In this document: piece after piece, positions 55,055-64,000 of the stretch | Numbering within the stretch: position 1 is the stretch's first letter | Layout of the letters: every line of letters starts with the position of its first letter | Assembly: GCF_020700235.1 (NCBI RefSeq) | Contig: NZ_CP085304.1 | Coordinates: 186,001-250,000, forward strand | Direction: 5' to 3' | Source of the DNA: Haladaptatus pallidirubidus | GTDB taxonomy: Archaea > Halobacteriota > Halobacteria > Halobacteriales > Haladaptataceae | DNA length: 64,000 nt | Notes under the pieces: generated by a model | The model's database searches: none | Told to the model about the DNA's origin: nothing | The model's input: only the letters and a program-made list of their open reading frames with translations | Program-made: the position numbers and the translations under genes

Positions 55055-55493
55055 ATGAGATTCTCCCGAGCTGATCACACTCTTTTGAACTGCTTCTGCA
55101 TGCAGTACTCCCGGAGCGATGCAAGTTGAATAATGGGATCTATTCCCTGTTTTCTGGAGGTCTGGGGGGCGGGGGGATAATTCCCGATGAAAGAGACAGG
55201 TAGAAGAAATAGGGTTCTATTCTCACGTCGAGCAAATTGAGGAAGTACCTAACGACTTCAGATAGTCGCCACTGAGTTCGGCGATGGGAAGCATTTGTGC
55301 ATAGATTCGTAGTCGACTACACACCCCACCATTGCCACTTAGAAGATTATCGAGATTTGGCGATGAGATAGGATCTAGTATTCCAGCAGTTTACTCACTC
55401 TACACGACGAACTGACTAGCTGTACGTGACTGGGGAACAATATGGAGCGTTTATTGAAGCTACAGTTTAATAGTGGTGGCCCGTATTTTACTC
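55055..55493. other. Intergenic region with a G-run
   Basis: No gene recognised. Contains an unusual G-rich tract at 55156-55176 (GGAGG, then two runs of six G separated by one C). Confidence 0.35.
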
Positions 55494-55778
55494 ATGACTG
55501 AAGACCACCACTCACTCTACTTCGGTGCCATCATCACTTTACTAGGAATTTTGGTCATACAGAACATTAATTGGAGAAATATGGCAAGTTTCGGCGAGTA
55601 TATCTGGTCATACCCATTCACAGCTCTTGGCCGGACAGTTTCACACCCCGAGTGGCTGGTTCCCTGCGTGTTTGCAATAGTCGGTGTGAGTGCCATTCTC
55701 TTTGGTCTGTACACAGTCACCACTACAGTATACCATGCATCTCGAATTCACGAGAAGCACCGAGCAGAGAGGAGATAA
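55494..55778 (+). CDS. Small two-span membrane protein
   Basis: 94 aa: MTEDHHSLYFGAIITLLGIL, then a second hydrophobic segment (WLVPCVFAIVGVSAILFGLY) and a basic C-terminus. ATG 55494 is chosen over an upstream GTG-type start. No family recognised. Confidence 0.55.
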   Translation: MTEDHHSLYFGAIITLLGILVIQNINWRNMASFGEYIWSYPFTALGRTVSHPEWLVPCVFAIVGVSAILFGLYTVTTTVYHASRIHEKHRAERR

Positions 55779-55888
55779 GGATCGACAATTCGCCACTGAC
55801 TAGTCACGAATCGATTTGGGGTTACGGGTCATTTTACTACCGCTTATGAGGTTAGAGAGCGGAAAGTCGGCTCATCACGTTTAGGGAA

Positions 55889-56149
55889 GTGACGCGGATG
55901 CTCTATCAAGCGGAAGGGACGCCAGTCAAAATTTTCTCAGTGCCGGATCACCTTACTCGGATAGGGTTGTACGCAGTTGATCCTATCCCACAGATACCCT
56001 TTGGGATCAACCAGGCACGGGCCCTCGAGATGACCAATGTTACCGAGCATAACCAGGTCGATGCGTTCGGAATAGATGAGTCAGATTTACTCTCCCTCTC
56101 GGCGTACCTAAAAAAGGAAACAGGTCGCTGGAATCAGACATCTACATAG
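55889..56149 (+). CDS. Hypothetical protein, 86 aa
   Basis: GTG start. Text such as GTPVKIFSVPDHLTRIGLYA, INQARALEMTNVTEHNQVDA, FGIDESDLLSLSAYLKKETG looks like a genuine soluble protein. No family known to me. Confidence 0.45.
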   Translation: MTRMLYQAEGTPVKIFSVPDHLTRIGLYAVDPIPQIPFGINQARALEMTNVTEHNQVDAFGIDESDLLSLSAYLKKETGRWNQTST

Positions 56150-56379
56150 TCACGGCGAAGTGCTGTCAACACCTATGTTCGTTGGTTCACTTGCTCGATG
56201 CGTCTGCTTTTCACGAGTACTTAAAACAGGTGTTAAAGAGGTTCTCAGCGAATGCACTAAGAGCTGCCGGAGAATAATCTATCGGACATAATTAATATAT
56301 AATTATTATTTAAATAAATAATTTTAATTTATATATAATAAATAGAAAATTATATTTATATTAGGGTAGAACTAAATAT

Positions 56380-56559
56380 ATGAAAGAACGACACAGAAGA
56401 GAACATGATCCTAACTTTTTTGAATTTCGAATCAAAGATTTCAAACCAGATATTCGGCCATATCTAAACCAATTGCAGCATAAAGGAAGGAGGTGCAGCC
56501 ATATCATTTATATGCCGTCTTGGCTTACTGAGGGCAAACTATTTCTAATTACAGAATAG
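56380..56559 (+). CDS. 59-residue ORF preceding the peptide-transport operon
   Basis: ATG to TAG, MKERHRREHDPNFFEFRIKD through MPSWLTEGKLFLITE. It ends 14 bases before the start of the substrate-binding protein. The region before it is extremely AT-rich and may contain the operon promoter, in which case this is a translated leader or micro-protein. No homology recognised. Confidence 0.35.
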   Translation: MKERHRREHDPNFFEFRIKDFKPDIRPYLNQLQHKGRRCSHIIYMPSWLTEGKLFLITE

Positions 56560-56573
56560 AGGGATGGGAAGGT

Positions 56574-58169
56574 ATGTCAAAACATCCCAAAACCCGTCGA
56601 GACTGGTTACGGATTTTAGGTGCAACTGGTGTCATAGGGCTCGCTGGTTGTACAGGTGGTAACGGGAACAATGAACAGTCACAGCAATCAAACTCTAACG
56701 ATGGTTCTTCGGGTCAAGGAAGCCACAAAGGCTCAACGACGGTTGCACTCGCGACTGATCCGACTGACGGAACGTGGAAAGTCTACGGCGGAGTGACGCC
56801 GTACTATACCAATATTCTAGAGCCGCTGATTTGGGTGACGGACGACATGAAACTCAAGCCATGGCTCGCCACGGAATGGGAAGCGACCGGCGAGAAAACG
56901 TGGGAATTCACGCTCCGCGACGATGTGACGTTCCACAACGGTGAACTACTCACGGCAGAGGCTGTCAAGTTCTCGTTCGAGGCCATCCTCAACGAGTGGT
57001 CGTGGGCGCCAGGATGGGTTCACCTTGAACCGAAAAATAGTGTAAAGGTTCTTGATGAACACACGGTCGAGTTTACTACAACAGATCCATTCCCCTCGTT
57101 CCCGGGGACAATCGCACATAACATGATCGCGATTCAGCATCCAAGTCGTGATCGGAAAAAGAATGAGGTCATCGGAACTGGTCCATTCCAAGTGACCAAT
57201 AGGAAGAACAAGCAGTTCGTTGAGACGAAAGCATTCGATGACTACTGGAACGGTGATGTGGGCCTTTCATCGCTTACATTCCAAGTGATTTCAGATCCGA
57301 ACACACGCGCACTAGCCTTAAAAGACCACGAGGTGGACATTGCGTACGAACCGCCAAAAAGCCAGCTTAAAAACCTGAAGAATTCGGAGAAAACAAACGC
57401 GATCACGCAACTCTCACCAGGTGCTGGCGCTGCCCGACTCAATATGTATAAATCACCAACCGATGACGTGAAACTCCGGAAGGCGCTCAATTACGCTGTT
57501 CCACAGAAGCTCATCGTTGATGAGGTTCTCAACGGTGTTGGAGTTCCAGCAAAGGGACCGATTGCAAAGAGTATCTATTGGTCAGCACATGATAAACTCC
57601 CGAATTATGGCCCTAATATGGACAAAGCCAAGAGCTTGGTCAAGGAGTCAAAGTACAGCGGCCAGAAGCTGAAGATGTTGGTGGGCAAGGACATGGTCGA
57701 CGGGAATTTGATCGCCCAAGTCCTTCAACAACAGTTCGATCAGATCGGTGTCTCCATCGAGATCCAAATTATGGAAGAATCGGCATTTGACGATGCCGTC
57801 CGGAACGGCAAGGCTCACATTGAACTTAACGAATCCGGTACAAACAGCGGCGCTGCAGACTACCTCATCTACGAATCGTTCCATTCAGAGGGCGATATGA
57901 ACGAGCGTCTCAAGGAAAAAGAGGGTACTGGGCTTTACAACCCCGGAAAGAAGGTTGACAACCTTATCGAGAAAGGGTTCCAGACTGCCAACAAGCAGAA
58001 GAAAGGACGACACTATGAGGAAGCTCTGCAGATCGTAATGAGTCAAGCGGCAGTCATCCCACTGTACTATGGAGAGTATATCGTTGGGACGTACAACGAC
58101 GTTGAAAGTCTTGATTTACGGCCCATCCCAGAGATGGTTCAGTGGTCTGGACTTAAACACGGAAACTAA
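56574..58169 (+). CDS. dppA: Peptide ABC transporter substrate-binding lipoprotein
   Basis: Family-5 solute receptor, 531 aa. Twin-arginine signal (TRRDWLRILGATGVIGLAGC, lipobox Cys26), a Ser/Asn-rich linker, then the receptor with LKPWLATEWEATGEKTWEFT, LRDDVTFHNGELLTAEAVKF, and VIGTGPFQVTN. It delivers peptides (or another oligomer) to the permeases encoded next. First gene of a five-gene transport operon; a GGGAAGG ribosome-binding sequence lies just before the ATG. Confidence 0.92.
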   Translation: MSKHPKTRRDWLRILGATGVIGLAGCTGGNGNNEQSQQSNSNDGSSGQGSHKGSTTVALATDPTDGTWKVYGGVTPYYTNILEPLIWVTDDMKLKPWLATEWEATGEKTWEFTLRDDVTFHNGELLTAEAVKFSFEAILNEWSWAPGWVHLEPKNSVKVLDEHTVEFTTTDPFPSFPGTIAHNMIAIQHPSRDRKKNEVIGTGPFQVTNRKNKQFVETKAFDDYWNGDVGLSSLTFQVISDPNTRALALKDHEVDIAYEPPKSQLKNLKNSEKTNAITQLSPGAGAARLNMYKSPTDDVKLRKALNYAVPQKLIVDEVLNGVGVPAKGPIAKSIYWSAHDKLPNYGPNMDKAKSLVKESKYSGQKLKMLVGKDMVDGNLIAQVLQQQFDQIGVSIEIQIMEESAFDDAVRNGKAHIELNESGTNSGAADYLIYESFHSEGDMNERLKEKEGTGLYNPGKKVDNLIEKGFQTANKQKKGRHYEEALQIVMSQAAVIPLYYGEYIVGTYNDVESLDLRPIPEMVQWSGLKHGN

Positions 58170-58186
58170 TCACCTCTAATATTCCA

Positions 58187-59134
58187 ATGCTCAATTTCCT
58201 CATTCGACGATCCGCGACCGTCCTCCTCGTACTTGTAGGCGTGTCCATACTGACGTATGGACTCATGTTTTTCACTCCGGGCGATCCAGCACGAACAATC
58301 CTTCGACAGCAGGCTGGTGGCCGGCCACCGTCCGATGCGGCGGTAATGGATTTTCGCGAGGAACATGGGCTCAATGATCCGATCCCAATTCAGTACGCAA
58401 ATTGGATGTGGGACGTCCTTCACGGCGACCTTCGTGAATCATACTACGAGGAGACCTCAGTAACATCACTCATTGCTGATCGACTCCCAGCAACATTCGA
58501 ACTCGCAGTAGCTGGGCTCCTCGTAGCGTTAGTCATCTCACTACCTGCGGGGGTCATCAGTGCAGTTCATAAAGGTCAGTTCCCAGACTATGTGAGTCAG
58601 TTGACTGCACTTCTCGGGGTCTCAATGCCAAATTTCTGGCTTGGCTATCTCCTCATCATCGTTTTTGCATTGAACCTTGATCTACTCCCCACATACGGCG
58701 TTGGTGGCATCAAACACCTCGTCCTGCCGGCAGTGACCCTTGGGACAGGGATGGCAGCCATTATTACACGCCTCGTTCGCTCATCGATGTTGGAGGTACT
58801 CGATGAGGACTACGTCCGGACAGCACGCTCGAAAGGACTGCGTGAACGGATTGTCGTCTACAAACATGCGTTGCGGAACGCACTCATTCCCGTCGTAACC
58901 ATCATTGGATTACAGTTTGGATATCTTCTTAACGGCGCCGTAATCGTTGAGATTGTCTTCCAGCGACCAGGATTAGGTGACCTCCTAATCAACGCGATTT
59001 TTGCCCGCAACTATCCAGTCGTCCAGGGATTGGTATTGCTCATCGCAGTTATCTTTGTCTTGACGAATTTCTTCGTCGATATTACCTACCGATACATTGA
59101 CCCCCGGATTTCGTTCGAAGGAGGTGATGCATGA
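58187..59134 (+). CDS. dppB: Peptide ABC transporter permease, DppB type
   Basis: 315 aa, six membrane segments. Typical start RRSATVLLVLVGVSILTYGL, PGDPARTI, an extracytoplasmic loop, LLGVSMPNFWLGYLLIIVFA, and the EAA cytoplasmic loop (DEDYVRTARSKGLRERIVVY) that contacts the ATPases. Followed directly by the DppC gene with a strong GGAGGTGA site inside its last codons. Confidence 0.92.
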   Translation: MLNFLIRRSATVLLVLVGVSILTYGLMFFTPGDPARTILRQQAGGRPPSDAAVMDFREEHGLNDPIPIQYANWMWDVLHGDLRESYYEETSVTSLIADRLPATFELAVAGLLVALVISLPAGVISAVHKGQFPDYVSQLTALLGVSMPNFWLGYLLIIVFALNLDLLPTYGVGGIKHLVLPAVTLGTGMAAIITRLVRSSMLEVLDEDYVRTARSKGLRERIVVYKHALRNALIPVVTIIGLQFGYLLNGAVIVEIVFQRPGLGDLLINAIFARNYPVVQGLVLLIAVIFVLTNFFVDITYRYIDPRISFEGGDA

Positions 59135-59135
59135 G

Positions 59136-60059
59136 ATGAGTTTAGAATCCGATCTTAAAGAACCGACGCCCTTCGAACGAGCACATTCACAGTATCAGGC
59201 AATCGTTCAGTCTCGGAAACTTCGCCAGTTCAAATCGAATCGACTCAATCTAATCGGATTAGCACTCGTACTGCTCGTTGTCTCATCAGCACTGTTAGCT
59301 CCATGGATTGCTCCCTACGAGCCGAACGAACAAGACCTCCTAAACCGGCTTGATTCGCCGTCGTCAGAGCACATAATGGGAACTGATCAACTCGGTCGAG
59401 ATATGTTCTCCCGTCTACTCTACGGTGCCCAGATCTCATTGCGGGTGGCGCTTGTTGTTGTGGCAATTACGCTCATGATTGGAACGTTTGTAGGGGTTGT
59501 TGCAGGGTATGCCGGTGGATGGGTTGATGAAGCATTAATGCGATTTGTAGATATCCTTCTTGCTTTTCCTGGAATCTTACTTGCACTCGTCATCGCCGGG
59601 ATTCTTGGTCCGAGTCTCACCAACATTATGATCGCTCTTGCCGTCGTTGGATGGACTCAGTATGCACGCATCATCCGTGGGAGCGTCCTCTCGATCAAAG
59701 AAAAGGAGTTCATCAAGGCTGCCCGTTTGATGGACGTCTCAAAACCACGGATTATCTGGCGTCACGTTCTTCCGAACGTCATTACACCAGTCGTTGTTCT
59801 CGCAACGATGGACATGGCCTACGTCATCCTTGGAACCGCTGGTCTCTCATTCCTCGGGCTTGGCGCACAACCGCCGACACCCGAGTGGGGCGCGATGCTC
59901 TCACAGGGTCGGAACCATATTCAAACCGCTTGGTGGGTCGTGAACTTTCCCGGACTCGTTATCATGATAACGGTCTTGGGATTCAACTTGCTGGGTGATG
60001 GCCTTCGTGACGTGCTTGATCCCCGCGACCTCGGTGACGTGGAGGGGAAGAGCCTATGA
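59136..60059 (+). CDS. dppC: Peptide ABC transporter permease, DppC type
   Basis: 307 aa. N-terminal cytoplasmic part, then NRLNLIGLALVLLVVSSALL, HIMGTDQLGRDMFSRLLYGA (the DppC signature GTDxxGRD), the EAA loop (KEFIKAARLMDVSKPRIIWR) and AGLSFLGLGAQPPTPEWGAM. ATG 59136 is chosen because GGAGGTGA sits 8 bases before it; upstream in-frame ATG 59127 overlaps that site. Stop overlaps the next start as ATGA. Confidence 0.92.
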   Translation: MSLESDLKEPTPFERAHSQYQAIVQSRKLRQFKSNRLNLIGLALVLLVVSSALLAPWIAPYEPNEQDLLNRLDSPSSEHIMGTDQLGRDMFSRLLYGAQISLRVALVVVAITLMIGTFVGVVAGYAGGWVDEALMRFVDILLAFPGILLALVIAGILGPSLTNIMIALAVVGWTQYARIIRGSVLSIKEKEFIKAARLMDVSKPRIIWRHVLPNVITPVVVLATMDMAYVILGTAGLSFLGLGAQPPTPEWGAMLSQGRNHIQTAWWVVNFPGLVIMITVLGFNLLGDGLRDVLDPRDLGDVEGKSL

Positions 60060-61120
60060 GCAGTGATAAGCCACTCCTCGAAGTTGAGAACCTGAATACG
60101 CGATTCAATACGATCGAAGGGTCGGTTCACGCAGTCAATGGTATGTCATTCACGGTCAATGATGGCGAAATCGTTGGTATTGTCGGTGAGAGCGGAAGCG
60201 GAAAATCGGTGACTGCACTCTCGCTTGTTCGACTAGAAGATCCGGGGGAGATCACTAGTGGATCGATTCGCTTCCGCGACACAGAGATGACAACCGCCAA
60301 CGATCGGACGATCAGGCAAGTGAGAGGTGATGGAATGGCAATGGTATTCCAGGACCCAATGACAACGCTCAACCCCGTTTACAAGGTGAGTGAACAAATA
60401 GTTGAATCGATGAAGGTTCACCAATCGTCTGATAACCAGCGGTTGCTCGACTACCTAAAAATACCAATATTCAGCAGTCGAAAGGGATGGAAGTCGATGG
60501 AAGAGCGAGCTGTCGACCTAATGGCACAGGTCGGCATCCCTCACCCAGAACAGCGACTCGACGCGTACCCCCACGAGTTCTCGGGTGGTATGCGCCAGCG
60601 CGCGATGCTGGCAATCGCTCTTGCTCGCGAACCGGATCTATTGATCGCGGACGAGCCGACGACAGCACTCGACGTGACGATCCAAGCGCAAATACTCGAT
60701 CGCATTCGCACCCTAAACGAGGAACTCGGAATGGCCGTCCTGATGATTACACACGACCTTGGCGTCGTCGCGGAGCTCTGTGACCGTGTCATCGTCATGT
60801 ACGGCGGTGAGGTAATGGAGACAGGTCACACAGAACAAGTGCTCACTAATCCATCTCACCCGTATACCCGGTCACTGCTCGAATGTATGCCCCAAAATAC
60901 CTCTCGTAAGGAACCGCTGAACGTCATAGAGGGGCAGGTTCCGGATATGATTGGTGACGTTGGGGGCTGTCCGTTCGCCTCTCGCTGCTCGTACGCAAGC
61001 GAGGAGTGTCGTAATGGTCAGATTCCATCCATTGATGTCGAGGAAGATCACGATGCGACATGCTGCCATCTCCACAAAGTTCCAGATTCGAACCCGGAAA
61101 CGGTGGGAGACCGTCAATGA
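60056..61120 (+). CDS. dppD: Peptide ABC transporter ATPase, DppD type
   Basis: 354 aa. Walker A GESGSGKS (residues 45-52), Q-loop VFQDPMTTLNP, signature FSGGMRQR near 180, Walker B LLIADEPTTALD and switch His in ITHDLGV. The C-terminal oligopeptide/dipeptide transporter extension with its Cys set (GGCPFASRCSYASEEC, near 304-320) is present. Overlaps both neighbours by 4 bases (ATGA), a coupled operon. Confidence 0.95.
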   Translation: MSSDKPLLEVENLNTRFNTIEGSVHAVNGMSFTVNDGEIVGIVGESGSGKSVTALSLVRLEDPGEITSGSIRFRDTEMTTANDRTIRQVRGDGMAMVFQDPMTTLNPVYKVSEQIVESMKVHQSSDNQRLLDYLKIPIFSSRKGWKSMEERAVDLMAQVGIPHPEQRLDAYPHEFSGGMRQRAMLAIALAREPDLLIADEPTTALDVTIQAQILDRIRTLNEELGMAVLMITHDLGVVAELCDRVIVMYGGEVMETGHTEQVLTNPSHPYTRSLLECMPQNTSRKEPLNVIEGQVPDMIGDVGGCPFASRCSYASEECRNGQIPSIDVEEDHDATCCHLHKVPDSNPETVGDRQ

Positions 61121-62151
61121 GTAATATAAACCAAAGTGAGACACGTACTTCATCGAGTGAGCGGGCCGTCATCGAAGTACGAAACCTAGTGAAACACTTT
61201 TCGCTCAACGACTCGTTTCTAGACAATTTCCTGGGCAACGATGAATACGTTGAGGCAGTCTCCGATGTTTCATTCAGCATTGCCGAGGGCGAAACCCTGG
61301 CATTAGTTGGCGAGAGCGGAAGCGGGAAATCGACGGTCGCGAACCTCGTCACCGGTTTGTACGCGCCGACGAGCGGGCAGGTTCTGTTCGAAGACAAACC
61401 CATCGAGAGCGTCAAAGCTCGACCAGCAGATATCCTCTCGGAGATCGGAATGGTCTTCCAGGATCCGAAGGCAAGCCTCGACCCCCGCCTAACGATCAGA
61501 CGTTCGATCGCTGAACCGCTACACTCGCAGGAGTGGAACAAGCAACGCCGAGAGGAAAGGGTCGACGAACTGCTCGACCTCGTGAACCTCTCGGACACGC
61601 ACGCTGACAGGTACCCACACGAACTCTCGGGCGGGCAGGCTCAACGTGTCGCCATCGCTCGCGCGGTCGCCCTGGATCCACGCGTGCTCGTTCTCGACGA
61701 ACCCGTCTCGGCACTCGACGCATCCGTCCAGGCGAAGATTCTCAACCTACTGATGAAATTACAGGAGGAGATGGGACTAACGTATCTGTTTATCGCCCAC
61801 GACCTCAACGTCATCGAACACATCGCTGACCGAGTCGCAGTGATGTATCTAGGAAATCTAATGGAGATTGCCCCCGCTGAACAGCTATTCGAACAGCCCA
61901 CACACCCATACACGTACACGCTTCTCTCGGCAATCCCGAGCCTCGAAACAGGAACAACTGATGGTCGGATCATCCTCGAAGGAGACGTTCCGAGCCCTGT
62001 CCACCCACCGAGCGGATGCGTGTTCCATACACGGTGCCCCGTCGCCGAGGACGAATGCGGTACGACGGTACCTAACTTCGAGCAGGTCGATAATGCACAG
62101 TCGAAATGCCTATTCGCACAAAAGTTCGCCGAGGAGTATAGTGACCGATGA
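61117..62151 (+). CDS. dppF: Peptide ABC transporter ATPase, DppF type
   Basis: 344 aa, second ATPase of the importer. Walker A GESGSGKST (about 65-73), Q-loop VFQDPKASLDPR, signature LSGGQAQRVAIARA, Walker B VLVLDEPVSALDAS and FIAHDLNVI. C-terminal Cys-containing motif CVFHTRCP. ATG 61117 overlaps the preceding stop; the longer upstream frame is not needed. Pairs with DppD to power uptake. Confidence 0.95.
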   Translation: MSNINQSETRTSSSERAVIEVRNLVKHFSLNDSFLDNFLGNDEYVEAVSDVSFSIAEGETLALVGESGSGKSTVANLVTGLYAPTSGQVLFEDKPIESVKARPADILSEIGMVFQDPKASLDPRLTIRRSIAEPLHSQEWNKQRREERVDELLDLVNLSDTHADRYPHELSGGQAQRVAIARAVALDPRVLVLDEPVSALDASVQAKILNLLMKLQEEMGLTYLFIAHDLNVIEHIADRVAVMYLGNLMEIAPAEQLFEQPTHPYTYTLLSAIPSLETGTTDGRIILEGDVPSPVHPPSGCVFHTRCPVAEDECGTTVPNFEQVDNAQSKCLFAQKFAEEYSDR

Positions 62152-62633
62152 GTAACGAAGATGCTGACGAAGTGGTGTCGGAAGACCTCGAGATCGACGA
62201 AGAGGACGACCACGTCCTCCCGTCGGAAGATCTTCTGTATCCCGAGTTCACGTTCGAAGAGGGCGATGTCGGGGATCGAGGGGAGTTCGACCTCAGTCGA
62301 TCAATCTCACGTGAGGAAATGATTCAGTGGCTGGACGACATCAGCGGCGGACTAACTAGCCATGACATCGCCGTCGAGTCCCCTGGTGGTCACGTTCGAT
62401 TCGGTGTCTCCCCGAAGGATGTGGAGATGCAGTTTAGTCCCGACGATGACTTTCGAGGAGATCTCGAGATCACATTTCGACTCAACGCCAAAGCAATGTT
62501 TGTGGCCGACGATCCCACAAAGCAAAAGGTGGGTGCGCGAGGCCGACGAGGATTCATTCCGATCCAAATGCTCACCTCCGAGAAGGAGATATTCCGGTGT
62601 TACAATTGGATCGACGATCCAAGCGATCCATAA
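62148..62633 (+). CDS. Amphi-Trp domain-like protein
   Basis: 161 aa, very acidic N-terminus followed by a domain with SRSISREEMIQWLDDISGGL, VRFGVSPKDVEMQFSPDDDF, RGDLEITFRLNAKAMF. This order fits the haloarchaeal amphi-Trp domain, whose function is unknown. It is the last gene of the transport operon (ATGA overlap with dppF), so it may assist or regulate the transporter; that is inference. Confidence 0.65.
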   Translation: MSNEDADEVVSEDLEIDEEDDHVLPSEDLLYPEFTFEEGDVGDRGEFDLSRSISREEMIQWLDDISGGLTSHDIAVESPGGHVRFGVSPKDVEMQFSPDDDFRGDLEITFRLNAKAMFVADDPTKQKVGARGRRGFIPIQMLTSEKEIFRCYNWIDDPSDP

Positions 62634-62926
62634 ACGGTAGATTTCACGACGTTCAATTTTTGACGATACAGTCGGCCTCATCCCCATCTTTCACCGGATC
62701 CATTCTAGTGGACGTGGATTCTTGAAGAAATCCATAGCCCATGATCTGAATCGGGTCAACCAAACTGTAGTTCGAACCTGTACAAAGTGCAATGATCACA
62801 AACTTTTCTTCGTATGTGAATCCGAGCATGAACACAACTTCGACGATTCCGAGAAGCCCTCGGTCGGATGCCTCCTCCATCGAGCCATGATTGTGTGAAT
62901 GAGGGTTATCACAGACGAACGGAGTA

Positions 62927-64000
62927 TCAAGTAAACGGGGAATATTCGAATTCGTAAGGCCACTCCCCAACGTGTTTAATACCCTCGGCCCGACCCTCCT
63001 GCTCGAACGAGGCCGCGACCTCTTCGGGAGTCCGGTGTTCAATGTCCACGTCGCTTCGGGCGAGATCGACAGCGAGTTCCGTGAGCAGGATCGCCTGCTC
63101 ACGGAGGTTCCGACTCTCGAGCTTATCAAGGGTATCTGCGTAAGTGTGACCCCATCCCCGTCCTTCGGTGTCACGGTAACCCGATACGAAGTAGCCCGGG
63201 ACGCCCCAGCGAACAAGAGGCCACTGGTCGCCACGCCAGCCTTCTCCGTGAATGATCCTGACGGGGTGATCGAACCGACCAGCGACGCGCTCCACCGCGG
63301 ATTCGAGTTCATCGAAGGTATGCGTGAAAAACTGGAGCGTCCGCCCGCCGACCACCCCATCACAATTGACGATCACCTTGATATCCTCCGTATCGGTCAC
63401 GCTATCGTGATATTCGGATCCGCAGAGTCCACCTTCCTCGGCACCAAACGCGATGAACTCCACACGCGTCTCTAAGTCGCTTTCTCGCTCTGCCAAGGCA
63501 TTCGCGATCTCGACAAGCATCGCGGTTCCCGCACCATTGTCCGCGGCTCCCTCGGAGATATCGTGTGCATCAACGTGACTCGTAATGAGCACGGCCATAT
63601 CAGTTTCTGGGCCGATCTCAGCATGGACGTTCTGGCTCGTCCCATCGTAGATCTCGGCATTGACTAATAGTTCGATGTCTTCGCCTTGTGCAACTCGTGC
63701 CAACTGCGTCCCGACTTCCTTACTGACACCGAGTGCGGGAATGTCTCCAATTGGTGTACTTGGCCGACCGACACTTCCCGTCGGAGGAAGACAGCCCTCA
63801 ACATGATTTTGGAAGATGAATCCGACGGCACCGTTCTCGACCGCATGGTAGTATTTCTCCGTCCGATGTGGAAATCGGTCGTAGTAGGGCGGTGCATTCG
63901 ATGCGACCATAACGACCTTCCCCTTAATATTGGCGTCCGCAAAGTCCTCTTCAACCCCGTAGCCCAGGTCAACGAACTCCGCGATTACTGCTTCACTTGG
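62927..64000 (-). CDS. M28 family aminopeptidase with PA domain (5' end outside window)
   Basis: Partial: the frame is open to the window's right edge. N-terminal part: a PA-like insert (VMVASNAPPYYDRF, GAVGFIFQNHVEG). Then the zinc peptidase domain with SHVDAHDISEGAADNGAGTA (His and bridging Asp), FIAFGAEEGGLCGSEYH (general base Glu and zinc Glu), VNCDGVV and GWGHTYADTLDKL (last His). It removes N-terminal residues from peptides and is probably secreted or membrane-associated, if the missing N-terminus has a signal. It is convergent with the peptide-import operon, a sensible functional pairing. Confidence 0.9.
   Translation of the reverse strand, partial: PSEAVIAEFVDLGYGVEEDFADANIKGKVVMVASNAPPYYDRFPHRTEKYYHAVENGAVGFIFQNHVEGCLPPTGSVGRPSTPIGDIPALGVSKEVGTQLARVAQGEDIELLVNAEIYDGTSQNVHAEIGPETDMAVLITSHVDAHDISEGAADNGAGTAMLVEIANALAERESDLETRVEFIAFGAEEGGLCGSEYHDSVTDTEDIKVIVNCDGVVGGRTLQFFTHTFDELESAVERVAGRFDHPVRIIHGEGWRGDQWPLVRWGVPGYFVSGYRDTEGRGWGHTYADTLDKLESRNLREQAILLTELAVDLARSDVDIEHRTPEEVAASFEQEGRAEGIKHVGEWPYEFEYSPFT

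Noticed and set aside
62653..63363. 236-codon minus-strand frame
   Set aside because: Mostly a shadow of the M28 peptidase. Its last part (62653-62880) could encode about 75 residues but shows no recognisable domain.
1..64000. CRISPR arrays, tRNA and rRNA genes
   Set aside because: No regularly spaced direct repeats, no tRNA-like cloverleaf with conserved loops and no rRNA-like sequence were recognised by reading; a dedicated scan was not possible.

Overview
The window looks like accessory, IS-rich DNA from a halophilic archaeon (class Halobacteria). Evidence: strongly acidic proteins, many Tat (RR) lipoprotein signals, haloarchaea-specific families (RdfA, HalOD1/DUF7504, DUF1931 histone-like, halocyanin remnant, amphi-Trp), haloarchaeal IS4/IS5/IS6/IS630-type transposase remnants, and TATA-type promoters about 27 bases upstream of leaderless starts. 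Intergenic DNA is very AT-rich, coding density is low and many genes are broken. This fits a low-GC haloarchaeon or a secondary replicon; the exact genus is inference only.

Left part (1-23 kb): an orphan family-5 solute-binding lipoprotein, then decaying insertion sequences, including an IS630 element nested inside an IS4 element with terminal repeats and target duplications still readable. Between them lie sugar-metabolism genes: a TIM-barrel isomerase/epimerase with a Gfo/Idh/MocA oxidoreductase, a second Gfo/Idh/MocA oxidoreductase, a GC-rich aldo/keto reductase, and an SDR + COG3618-type lactonase + L-rhamnose mutarotase operon that predicts non-phosphorylated L-rhamnose or L-fucose oxidation. 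An intact rdfA sits beside a ruined SMC-related partner.

Middle part (23-43 kb): an AglD-like LPG-synthase membrane protein, a KhtU/KhtT-like cation:proton antiporter pair, a parallel beta-helix lipoprotein, and an unrecognised tightly coupled operon of five genes plus a 23-codon leader ORF (29.6-32.1 kb) with an operator-like inverted repeat and a divergent small gene. Next comes a divergent pair made of an unknown protein and an AlbA_2 (Schlafen-type) protein. A surface-glycan cluster follows: PMT/TMTC-like GT-C protein, GtrA, Dpm-like GT2, then gmd, an epimerase and a His-variant sugar dehydratase, predicting a GDP-3,6-dideoxyhexose (colitose-like) pathway.

Right part (43-64 kb): DUF1931 histone-like protein, a YihY remnant, MscS channel, HalOD1-DUF7504 signalling protein, a Tat-exported subtilisin with an inserted PPC-like domain, a broken site-2 protease, a WHy/LEA-type protein, several small zinc-ribbon or membrane proteins, and a complete dipeptide/oligopeptide ABC operon (A-B-C-D-F) ending in an amphi-Trp protein and facing an M28 aminopeptidase that runs off the window.

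Most striking unexplained structure: long, mostly perfect palindromes (8-16 bp arms) recur inside the transposase remnants of four IS families, several of them next to frame disruptions, while I did not notice comparable ones in the intact genes. No tRNA, rRNA or CRISPR array was recognised.
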